A stretch of DNA of 64,000 nucleotides from Thiohalocapsa sp. PB-PSB1. Its GTDB lineage: Bacteria; Pseudomonadota; Gammaproteobacteria; Chromatiales; Chromatiaceae. Below are positions 52,458-60,263 of the stretch, one piece after another. The position numbers and the translations under genes are program-made. Each line of letters starts with the position of its first letter. Within the stretch, counting starts at the first letter, position 1. The DNA is taken from NCBI GenBank assembly GCA_016745215.1, contig CP050890.1, positions 6,324,001 to 6,388,000 of the forward strand, written 5' to 3'. The notes below the pieces were generated by a model. That model had not been told where the DNA came from and did not search any database. It was given only the letters and a program-made list of their open reading frames with translations.

Positions 52458-55400
52458 ATGAGCGCAAGCATAAACAAACCCTACTACATCGATCCGGCAC
52501 TTCGCACCGGCTCGGCATCCCTCGCGTCCGAGCCGCCGTTCGTGTTCCGCGATGTGACCGCACGGGTGTTCCCAATCAAGGCCAATCCGGCGCGGCTGTA
52601 CAGCTTTTGTGCGCGCTATCTGAATATGGACATCCCAACGCGGATTGCCCACTTTCGTCCCAGCATCCCCTATGTTTATGTCATGGTGTTGGACTACGGC
52701 CGCATGGCCGTGGAGTCGATCGACGCGCAAAATCTCGGCTGGGTGTCCCAGCATGAGGTCGTCTTTACCGTGCCCTTGACCTGGTGGCGCGAAGAGCATG
52801 GGCGGCTGGTATTCAAAGATTGGGCTTTCGTCTCGCCCTTCATCTTTGTCGACAACGAACTGTCGCAAACCACCGGGCGCGAAGTCTACGGTTGGCCCAA
52901 AGTCGCCGCCCATCTGATCACCGAGGTACCACTTTGGACCCAGCATCCGCGCGCACCGACACGCATGTTCAGCCTGTGCGCCCAGGTGTTTCCAAAGATC
53001 TACGCTGGCCAGCGTCAGCAACGGCGGGTATTGATGCAGATCGACCGTGACCCGCCACCAAGTTATTCCGAGTTTCCACCGGACAGCTCCAACCCATGGA
53101 GCCCGTTACGTATTCTGCCGACAGCCGCCAGCTCCGCGCTCGGACTGATGGGCGATGCCATGGACATGCTCAGTGGCCTGCGTTTGCGCGGCTATCGCCG
53201 CTCCAATGCCTCGATGCTGAATCTACTCGGCAGCAGCAGCCGCAACCTGGCTCGGTTGCTGCCAGAGTTACTATTGCCATTGCCGGACCGGCGAGAACCG
53301 AATGGCAACCTGCGCATCGGTCGCCCGGAGTTGCAGATCCAGCAGATCACGCTGAAACAATTCCATGATACCGAGAGCCCGAACAACGCCTGTTACCAGG
53401 CGCTGGTCGCCTCCAGCATGGGCTTTGATCGGCTCAACCGCGGCGCGCTGATGGGCGATGTCGACCTGTTGCGTGGCGACCCCTCTGGAGGCTTCTCATT
53501 ACGCATCCATCGTTATCCTGGACAACCCATCGTCGAATCCCTCGGCATGCAAGTAACGCGTGTAGAACAGGGCGAAGAGGTTCCGGTCGATGTACTTAAG
53601 CCCACCTTACCGTTCTGGACCGACGTCGATCTATTCTATGACGCAGGACGGGTAATCTGCTCACGAACTCCCAAAGACGACGAATTTCCCGCGGCTACCT
53701 GGCGCGACGAGCAAGAACCGTCCGCGAGCGAACAGACCAACACGGCCAACCGTCCAGCCCAGCTCGAGTCCACACCAGCCGCACCTGGCCAACGGCAACA
53801 GCCGGAATCACCAACAGCCGAAAGCTGCCATCGCAACGCCCAGGGCATCCCCTACAACACCGCCCGCGGTGCCGCGACCCAGCCGATCACCGGACCTTTC
53901 CATTTTCCGGATCTCACCATCCAGGTTTATCCGCTGTTGGCCGAGCGCAAACAACTCGAAGACTTGCTGACACGCTATCTGAACCAACCTTTAGAGAACA
54001 CCGGGTATCGTTTCGAACTGGCTGGCAGCTATGTCTACATGATGGTCACCCTGTTTGGCGAGCAACTCGGTAATATGTGGTCCGAGTCCAACAACATCGG
54101 CTGGTGGGCCGATCGGGAAGTCGCGTTCTGCGTGCCGATCAAATGGTTCCAGAACGACGCGTTCGTGAGCCTCGGCTTGATCTCGCCCTTCGTGTTTGCC
54201 AACAGCGGCCGTGCCGCAATCACCGATCGAGAGGTGAATGGTCGCCCAACGGTCGACGCCAGCATCGAGGCAATGCCGGATGAATGGCTGTCGGATTCCG
54301 GTCCGGTGGCACCGCGCCGCTTCCTGCGCGTCAGCACCGAGGTCTTCCCTGCCTTACACCTGGGTCAGCAAGCCCAGCAGCGCACGCTGATCGAAATTGA
54401 CCAGCGCGACAGCCTTAGCCCCGATGACGCCGACGGCTGGCGACTCTTGTCCGAACGCTGGGGCGAGACCCTGATTGACGAACTCGAGCGCAAACAGCAC
54501 ATCGAGAACGACCAGGCCAACGAACTGCGCAATGCCAAAGCCCTAGCGCGGCAAATCCTCGCGCAACAGGCGCCAACCAATTGGTTCACCTTGAAGCAAT
54601 ATCGGGATGCCGGCGCCATTGACCGCGCCTGTTATCAGGCCATCGTACACACAAAACGCAGCATGAGCGCGATCTATGACCTGCGCGAAATCGACGAGCG
54701 CGTGCATGTACGGCTACACCGCTATCCGGGTCAGCCGATCGCAGAGAGCCTTGGACTGCGCATCAAACAGACGCAATCGCAGGCCGGGGCGGTGGTACAA
54801 GAACTCCAACCCTTCCTGCCATTCTGGATGCGCCTATCCATGTCGGAGGAGCTTGGCCAGGTATTGTGCTGGCGCACCGAAGATGGCCCCTGGAGCAGCA
54901 CGCATCCCAGGTTCACCAAGCAGGCAAACGTACAGCCGGACGGTAAAGCCCGGCCCTGTTCGAATACGCAAGGCATCCTGACCTCGGTCGGGGCCGAGCT
55001 TGCCGAACCGCCGCCACCCGGGCAAAGTCTATACGCCCATACCGACCAGTGGTTACGCGCACGACTCCATGACGAGGCGACTGAGATGAGCGAAGCGCTG
55101 CAAGGCATGTCCGAGCAACAGCAACAGGCTCTGCTAACGCGGCTGGCGCAGACTCTGGGCCAACACAAGGCGCACGATCACATTGCCCAACTACTCGGCA
55201 CCGCGGGCATGGGCAAGATCGAGGCGTCCCAGGAACACAAGGATCTATTGCCAACAAATGATCTATTAAAGGTAATCGACGGTTGCCGCGAAGCGCTCGG
55301 CGAGTCGCTCCAGCAGCAACACAAACAGAGTGACCGCCTATCTCGGGACGAAGCACATGCATCCTTACTCGAGCTCGACGACATCCAGGTCGTGATCGAA

Positions 55401-55574
55401 AAGATCCTGAGGGAACAATGGGAGCACCAGGACCAGAGTAAAGCAAAGCCCAAGCCCAGCGCCGTGCGCGTACGCTCGGATTCGGTGGGCAGTGCGAAGC
55501 AGCGGCTGGAGAAACTGCATCCGGAACTGCTCTCGACAGGGGATTGGTGGTATCTTCACCAGCCGGACACCTGA
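52458..55574 (+). CDS. Tandem acetoacetate-decarboxylase-like protein, 1038 residues
   Basis: Two copies of an acetoacetate decarboxylase (ADC)-like fold in one chain, followed by a helical tail. Copy 1 runs from about residue 25 to 420 and has GREVYGWPKVAAHLI, with Lys148 at the place of the Schiff-base Lys of ADC. Copy 2 runs from about 480 to 820 and has DREVNGRPTVDASI, where that Lys is Thr598. Each copy ends with a LHRYPGQPI-ESLG-type segment (IHRYPGQPIVESLGMQVTR and LHRYPGQPIAESLGLRIKQ), which shows they are internal duplicates. The tail (about 860-1038) is rich in Gln, Glu and Lys. A Ser/Gln/Pro linker joins the copies. Full-length ADC is only about 250 residues, so each unit is expanded. 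It closes the operon. Confidence 0.8.
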   Translation: MSASINKPYYIDPALRTGSASLASEPPFVFRDVTARVFPIKANPARLYSFCARYLNMDIPTRIAHFRPSIPYVYVMVLDYGRMAVESIDAQNLGWVSQHEVVFTVPLTWWREEHGRLVFKDWAFVSPFIFVDNELSQTTGREVYGWPKVAAHLITEVPLWTQHPRAPTRMFSLCAQVFPKIYAGQRQQRRVLMQIDRDPPPSYSEFPPDSSNPWSPLRILPTAASSALGLMGDAMDMLSGLRLRGYRRSNASMLNLLGSSSRNLARLLPELLLPLPDRREPNGNLRIGRPELQIQQITLKQFHDTESPNNACYQALVASSMGFDRLNRGALMGDVDLLRGDPSGGFSLRIHRYPGQPIVESLGMQVTRVEQGEEVPVDVLKPTLPFWTDVDLFYDAGRVICSRTPKDDEFPAATWRDEQEPSASEQTNTANRPAQLESTPAAPGQRQQPESPTAESCHRNAQGIPYNTARGAATQPITGPFHFPDLTIQVYPLLAERKQLEDLLTRYLNQPLENTGYRFELAGSYVYMMVTLFGEQLGNMWSESNNIGWWADREVAFCVPIKWFQNDAFVSLGLISPFVFANSGRAAITDREVNGRPTVDASIEAMPDEWLSDSGPVAPRRFLRVSTEVFPALHLGQQAQQRTLIEIDQRDSLSPDDADGWRLLSERWGETLIDELERKQHIENDQANELRNAKALARQILAQQAPTNWFTLKQYRDAGAIDRACYQAIVHTKRSMSAIYDLREIDERVHVRLHRYPGQPIAESLGLRIKQTQSQAGAVVQELQPFLPFWMRLSMSEELGQVLCWRTEDGPWSSTHPRFTKQANVQPDGKARPCSNTQGILTSVGAELAEPPPPGQSLYAHTDQWLRARLHDEATEMSEALQGMSEQQQQALLTRLAQTLGQHKAHDHIAQLLGTAGMGKIEASQEHKDLLPTNDLLKVIDGCREALGESLQQQHKQSDRLSRDEAHASLLELDDIQVVIEKILREQWEHQDQSKAKPKPSAVRVRSDSVGSAKQRLEKLHPELLSTGDWWYLHQPDT

Positions 55575-55653
55575 TGGTGTGCGCATTGCAGCGGGTTGAT
55601 CGGCAATTTTGTTTTTACATGGGAACCACACTCGCTGTTGACGACGACCGCGC

Positions 55654-55763
55654 AGAGGCGATTCAGCGGTCGATCGAGGCTGACTCCATGGGCAGGTTGC
55701 CGTGATATCGAGGCCGGACGAGAAGACAAGCCAGACGGTATGTTTCTTGACGGAAATCGCCCA
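55654..55763. mobile_element. MITE family 3, shortened copy
   Basis: It runs from GAGGCGATTCAGCGGTCGAT to GACGGAAATCGCCC and shares ATATCGAGGCCGGACGAGAA and the TGTTTCTTG region with the other copies in the same orientation as 42172-42333. Part of the inside is missing. Confidence 0.65.
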
Positions 55764-55930
55764 ATGCCCAAGCAGTTAAGCAGTTAAGTCAAGAAACAGT
55801 TAAGAAGGGCGCCCACTTTGTTTGTTTGATCAGAGCCCGACGGTAACGCATGTCCTACGATGCCGTTTTATGTTCGTAGTGGTTGGGTGGTGGAACGAAA
55901 AACAGAGATACGTATATCGAGCGACGGTTG

Positions 55931-55960
55931 TGTTGGGATTCGTTCCTCATCCCAACCTAC
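55931..55960. repeat. Palindromic repeat of the GTAGGTTGGG type
   Basis: On the minus strand it reads GTAGGTTGGGATGAGGAACG followed by AATCCCAACA. This imperfect palindrome resembles a short repeat I know from many purple sulfur bacterial and cyanobacterial genomes. It sits in the 470-base gap after the ADC-like gene; small AGCAGTTAAG direct repeats also occur near 55769-55790. No gene is seen in this gap. Confidence 0.65.
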
Positions 55961-56042
55961 GGGGCTGTTCGGTCGGCGAGCGGAATCGGCTCGACTCGGT
56001 GTTCAAGCGCTTCCTGCTGGCGGGCACCCCCTGGAACCGGGA

Positions 56043-57572
56043 TCAATTGCGATGGCCAACCTGGTCCCAGTCCTGCTGTCGGGCTTGGAGCAGCGTCGCA
56101 TGGCCGACGGCAGCCGAGAGCATCTCGGACAAGGCATGGCTGAAGGCGGCTGAGCTGTCGCCGCCGAACATGTGCCCCAGCTCGTGCAGGTAGGTGCTGA
56201 CGGCGTCGCCGAAGCCGTCTTGCTGGAGCAGGGTCGCCTTCAGTGCCAGGTACGGGAGCCGGTAGCGGATGCGCAGGCCGCGCCAGCGGGCGGTGGCGGG
56301 ATCGGTGCGGATGCAGGTGGTCATGCCCTGCCAGGCGGCGTTGGGGTTGTTGATGACCTTGCACGGGGGCAGCGCGGTCTGCTCGAGCAGGTCCGGGAAC
56401 AGGGCTTCGGCGACGGCTTCGAGGATGGCGATGCGCCGGGTCTCGTTCGGGTCGGGAGCACGGGTGATGGTGAAGCCGTCGGCGCTGGCGCAAGCGTCTT
56501 CGAGGTCCGGGTAGCCGAGCGCACGAAAGGCATCCTGCACCAGGCGATAGCGCCGCCCGCTGCCCCGGACCCAGGCCAGCGCCTGACGGCGTCGGTTGTA
56601 GCGCGGCAGGTCGCTGCGCTTGACCGCGGCGGCGACCAACAGGTGCGGGTGGTCGGCGCGGAACGCCGCGGTCTGCTCCGGGCAGATGGCGATTCGGCGC
56701 ACCAGCTTGTCGATGATGGGGTACCAGCAGTCGAAGTCGTAGCGCTTGCGCGGTCGGTCGTACCAGCGCCCGGCGAAGATGCGTAGGACCTTGTCGGCCG
56801 CATCCGGCGGCAGGCGGTTGGCGACCTCGCCGAGCAGTTTGACGACGTCCATGCGGTAGAGATTGTTGCGCTCGCGGTCGCTGCCGCGATGATCGTGCAG
56901 GCAGACGGCCAGCGGATAGGCGAAGGAGCCCAGGGCCTGGAAGCCGGCGAAGACGATGCCTGGGCCGCGGTCGTTATAGGTCGCCGGATAGTTCGGCGGC
57001 TTGGGTCGGCGCGAGCGGTGGTACACGGCGGCCGTGGGCGAGGTCCAGACGGCCTCGCCGAGCAGCGGGTTGTCGGGGTAGAAGAAGCTGAGCAGCGCGG
57101 TCTCCAGCGTGGCCGCATCGTCGAAGGGCGCGATGGTCAGCTCGGTGTCCGGGGTCTGCCCTAGACTGGTGCGGACCTCGTAGGCCAGGGTCTGCAGGCG
57201 GCGTGTGTCCACATCGAGGGTGTCGGTGACCACGCGCAGGTGCCAGTCGCGGGAGCGCACCTCGATGGTCCAGCCGAAGTCGCGCAGGGCGCAGAGCGCG
57301 GCGATCTTGAAGCCCTCGCCGAAATAGCCGGCGTAGTCGCCGTCGCCGTCGCGCTTGGTCGATGCGCCGATGGGGATCAGCCAGTCGTAGCTGAAGTCCA
57401 CGCCCTCGGACACCAGGCTGAGCCGCCCTTGCTCGATGCGGTGGCGGAACCGCTCGGCCCATTGGTGCTGCGGGATGCTGTCGTAGAAATTCTGGATCAG
57501 GTCGCGCAGCACCTTGTAGCGCGACCAGCGCACCGGGTAGTCGAAGATGAGATTGAGCGCGATCCGGTGCAT
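56043..57572 (-). CDS. GHKL-ATPase-like protein with C-terminal HExxH metallopeptidase motif
   Basis: About 509 residues; I do not recognise a named family. The N-terminal part has the look of a GHKL (histidine-kinase/HSP90-type) ATP-binding fold: KVLRDLIQNFYDSIP (N-box Asn) and YAGYFGEGFKIAALCALRDF (glycine-rich lid). The C-terminus has a zinc-protease motif, STYLHELGHMFGGDSSAAF, with a possible third ligand in HALSEML. The combination suggests a regulated protease. The ATG at 57572 (MHRIALNLIF) is preferred over a TTG at 57605. GC content is much higher than in the neighbouring genes, suggesting transfer. It follows the truncated TOPRIM-like gene. Confidence 0.68.
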   Translation of the reverse strand: MHRIALNLIFDYPVRWSRYKVLRDLIQNFYDSIPQHQWAERFRHRIEQGRLSLVSEGVDFSYDWLIPIGASTKRDGDGDYAGYFGEGFKIAALCALRDFGWTIEVRSRDWHLRVVTDTLDVDTRRLQTLAYEVRTSLGQTPDTELTIAPFDDAATLETALLSFFYPDNPLLGEAVWTSPTAAVYHRSRRPKPPNYPATYNDRGPGIVFAGFQALGSFAYPLAVCLHDHRGSDRERNNLYRMDVVKLLGEVANRLPPDAADKVLRIFAGRWYDRPRKRYDFDCWYPIIDKLVRRIAICPEQTAAFRADHPHLLVAAAVKRSDLPRYNRRRQALAWVRGSGRRYRLVQDAFRALGYPDLEDACASADGFTITRAPDPNETRRIAILEAVAEALFPDLLEQTALPPCKVINNPNAAWQGMTTCIRTDPATARWRGLRIRYRLPYLALKATLLQQDGFGDAVSTYLHELGHMFGGDSSAAFSHALSEMLSAAVGHATLLQARQQDWDQVGHRN

Positions 57573-57582
57573 TTGGCCGCGC

Positions 57583-57951
57583 TCAGTGGCGCACCGATTC
57601 GACAAGCCGCTCGAGACCCGCCAGGATCCAGACCTCGACCACCTGCCATGCGTGCTCCGCAGACAGCGACTTGCTGGTTATGTCGCCGATGTATCGCTCC
57701 ATGTTGTCGAGCTTTTCTCTGCGTGTTTTGTCTCTGTTTCGATCCACGCACAATAGGAACAGGTCGACCTGCGGGTACATATCAACGACCTCTGCGATGA
57801 GCGTCTTGTCCAATGCCTGACCGAGGCCGCCGGGGCGCAGATTCTGGCAGCCCCGGAGCTTCGCCTGCGGCTTGCCGATGTGTTGCGGCATGGCGGAGAC
57901 CATCGGCTCGAGGATGCCCTGATCCTTGTTAAAGTTCTCGGAGATGACCAA
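57583..57951 (-). pseudogene. Truncated TOPRIM-like nuclease-type protein
   Basis: A 122-residue frame starting at a TTG in the context HVLVISENFNKDQGILEPMV. The acidic stretch YPQVDLFLLCVDRNRDKTRR matches the metal-binding part of DUF4276/TOPRIM-like proteins, and AWQVVEVWILAGLERL is the following helix. Relatives known to me are about 200 residues or more and continue beyond this point, so the gene here has lost its C-terminal half. It directly precedes the GHKL-metallopeptidase gene on the same strand, with which it may have formed an operon. Confidence 0.5.
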
Positions 57952-58020
57952 GACATGGATGCTAGAAAGAGCAGTTGACCGCTCTGTGCGAAAAGTAAAT
58001 GTCCAAGTAACCTGAAGTTT

Positions 58021-58470
58021 TCACCATCGGTCATAGTCACCCGCTGGGTGAGGACCGCTACGAACCCTAGGACAGGCCCTGCGCGGCCTCTGGCCTCCGA
58101 CAACTCGTTGGAATGATAATTCCGCATCAAAGTGCCTCGCCGGGAACCCCGCGGGGTGCACCCCTGGGCCGTTCAATTGCTCTTTCTCGGGCGCGCCATC
58201 CCCGTCGCGCCGAATCTCGGCGACCATGGCCTCGACCATAACCTCGCCGAGGCGGTTGCGCAGTCGAGCGCGGATGTGGTGGTTGTTATAGGGGTCGTAG
58301 CCGCCAAGTTTGACCGCCAGCATAGCACAGCGCCCATCGACCACCGGAACCGCGCAGCTCGGATACCAGAGGGACTGCGGACACCACCGATCGGTGAAAA
58401 CATCGGCCTCGACGCTCCAACCAGGGCCACTCGGGTAGGCCAGGCCGCAGCCGACCCTGGTCTCGACGCT
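58021..58470 (-). other. Unrecognised open stretch, possible gene remnant
   Basis: On the minus strand one frame stays open for 150 codons without a convincing start (first GTG at 58344). It contains LAVKLGGYDPYNNHHIRARL and RLGEVMVEAMVAEIRRDGDG, which look protein-like in composition. I could not place it in a family. It may be an upstream partner of the TOPRIM-like gene or a decayed remnant. Confidence 0.3.
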
Positions 58471-58667
58471 GAGGTCTAAGCAAAGTGGATGTCGTTTTAG
58501 TCACGCCTTTCCTGTCTCTTTGATCCAGCCCACAACCTGAGCACCGCAAAAAAAAAGTAATCCGACAGCGCCAGATGGGTAAAGATCTTGGGCGGAGGGT
58601 CGAAGAATTTATTGCCGGCAATCCTTCATCTTGATCTTACCACTTGCACGGGAGTTACCGGAACCCA

Positions 58668-59060
58668 TCACGCAGCCAGTTTGGGCGTAAACAACTGGCG
58701 TGCAGCACGGATACCGCGCAGGTATTTGGTCTGTCGCCGAGCACACAGACTGGTCAGTGCTTGCGGCGCACAGATCGCCGTGCCGAAGGCCTTCAGGAGC
58801 CGATCGGCGTAGCTGATGAACTGCTCGCCATCGATGTTTAGCCGAGCGAGGATGCGCGGCTGCCGCGCGTCGATATGACCGCGCTTGTCCGAGCGCAACG
58901 CCCGGCCCGTCCAGTCTACCAGCTCCAGGTAGTCATCAAAGGCGAAGGGCACCGCCCAGAGCGTTCGGGCGGTCGCGTCGAACGGCATGAGCGGGATCTT
59001 CGGCAAGGCCTGTGTCTCATCCTCTGACCGCATGGTCTCTCCCTCCAGTGCGGCTGTAGC
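58668..59060 (-). pseudogene. C-terminal fragment of a REP-associated (Y1-type) transposase
   Basis: The segment FAFDDYLELVDWTGRALRSD with KRG after it is the conserved C-terminal phrase of RAYT-type transposases (usually DYLELVDWTGRAIR-DKRG), followed by PRILARLNIDGEQFISYADR. The catalytic HUH and Tyr part, normally about 200 residues upstream, is missing: the frame continues upstream into unrelated sequence up to 59273. RAYT enzymes mobilise REP palindromes, and a large REP array begins 1.2 kb away. Confidence 0.65.
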
Positions 59061-59193
59061 GGAAGCGTCTGCCGGCAAGCGCTCTGTTGCCGTGATTTCG
59101 GCATCGACCGTTTCCGGCACTGCTTCAATGCGTGCTTGGATCGAGGTGTAGTCCGAGGCCTCCGCGCTCAGCGATCCGAGAGAACCGCTCGAC

Positions 59194-59766
59194 ATGCCCG
59201 TCGGCGCGCTTGCGCCGCTGGTGTTCCAACGCGTGCGAACATCAGGCGACTCGCGCCTCTGGAACGAATACATCCAACGCTACCATTACCTTGGCTACAC
59301 GCCTCTGCCCGGCGCGCAATTGCGCTACAGGGTCTACTCGGCAGGGCAACCCATCGCCCTGCTCGGCTTCGGCGCCGCAGCCTGGATGAGCGCACCGCGC
59401 GATCGCTACATCGGCTGATCGCATGAACAACATCGCCGACACCTGCACCTGGTCGTCAACAATGCCAGGTTTCTCATCCTGCCTTGGATACAGGTGCACA
59501 ACCTCGCCTCCATGCTGCTGGCCAAGGCGGCCAAGCTGCTTCCCCGACACTGGCAGGACGTCTACGCATACCGCCCATTGCTGCTCGAGACCTTCGTCGA
59601 AAGACCGCGTTTCCGCGGCACCTGCTACCACGCCGCCAACTGGCTCCGCCTCGGCCAGACCCAAGGTCGCGGCAAGCGCGGCCCTGCCGGGAAACCCAGT
59701 GTGCCAATCAAGGACTTGTGGGTGTACCCCTTGGATCGACGCTTCCGCGAGACGCTGACTCGTTGA
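59194..59766 (+). pseudogene. DUF4338 (DruA-type) gene with in-frame TGA, N-terminus missing
   Basis: The frame reads RLWNEYIQRYHYLGYTPLPG, AQLRYRVYSAGQPIALLGFG and APRDRYIG, then TGA at 59416-59418, then without any frame change SHEQHRRHLHLVVNNARFLI, LPWIQVHNLASMLLAKAAKL and RPLLLETFVERPRFRGTCYH to the stop at 59766. Relatives have Trp at the TGA position (RxIGW). It is therefore one nonsense mutation (TGG to TGA) in an otherwise well-kept domain. About 100 N-terminal residues found in relatives are absent, replaced by the transposase fragment. DruA is a component of the Druantia anti-phage system, but stand-alone homologues are common next to mobile elements. Confidence 0.75.
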
Positions 59767-59799
59767 TTCTTCGAGGGATGGGTAGACCGAATGTTTACC

Positions 59800-60240
59800 C
59801 AGGATAGGTTCCATCTTATTGTTAATAAATGCTATTTGTTCATCCCGTTTCGCGTCGTCCAGCTTTCCCGGAACAGTTCCTGTTTTTTTCGGCTCAGACC
59901 CATACCGAGAAGAATATTGCGCACATGGGTCAGGGAGAACGATAATCCTGTCGGACGCTCGATTTCAGCCACAGCCTCTTTCAATGTCCGTGGTGGATGT
60001 ACTGAAAAATGTGCAGTGAGCCGCGAGCGATGTGGATCAATCTGACTGATAGGGCAGTGAAATTTACGTTCTTCAATACCAGTTAGGCCCTTTTCAACAA
60101 AGGTACGAATGGTCGCTGTTACAGTATTTGTGGCGGCATCACTGAGCTTGGCGATTGTCTGATGCGGTAAACCGTTGTGCTTGTGCCAAAGGGGTGCAAC
60201 CCGCCCAGCGCGACCTGATCGGGATTGGGATAAGCGATAC
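59800..60240 (-). pseudogene. N-terminal remnant of an IS630-family transposase
   Basis: Minus-strand frame with LWHKHNGLPHQTIAKLSDAA and TVTATIRTFVEKGLTGIEER, the helix-turn-helix domain of IS630 transposases, then SFSLTHVRNILLGMGLSRKK. At seven consecutive A residues (59883-59889 as T on the plus strand) the frame must slip by -1 to continue with TGTVPGKLDDAKRDEQIAFI, the expected next region. After that the gene ends at about 59800 against the DUF4338 remnant; the DDE domain is gone. Confidence 0.68.
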
Positions 60241-60263
60241 CGTCGAACACCATGAATCGCAGC

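Noticed and set aside
56172..57164. Long plus-strand frames opposite the GHKL-metallopeptidase gene
   Set aside because: High GC leaves antisense frames open. The minus-strand frame has motifs and a start; these do not.
59132..59273. N-terminal 60-70 residues of the frame ending at 58668 as part of a real protein
   Set aside because: They lie antisense to the start of the DUF4338 remnant and have no similarity to the transposase family, so they are read-through of a junction.
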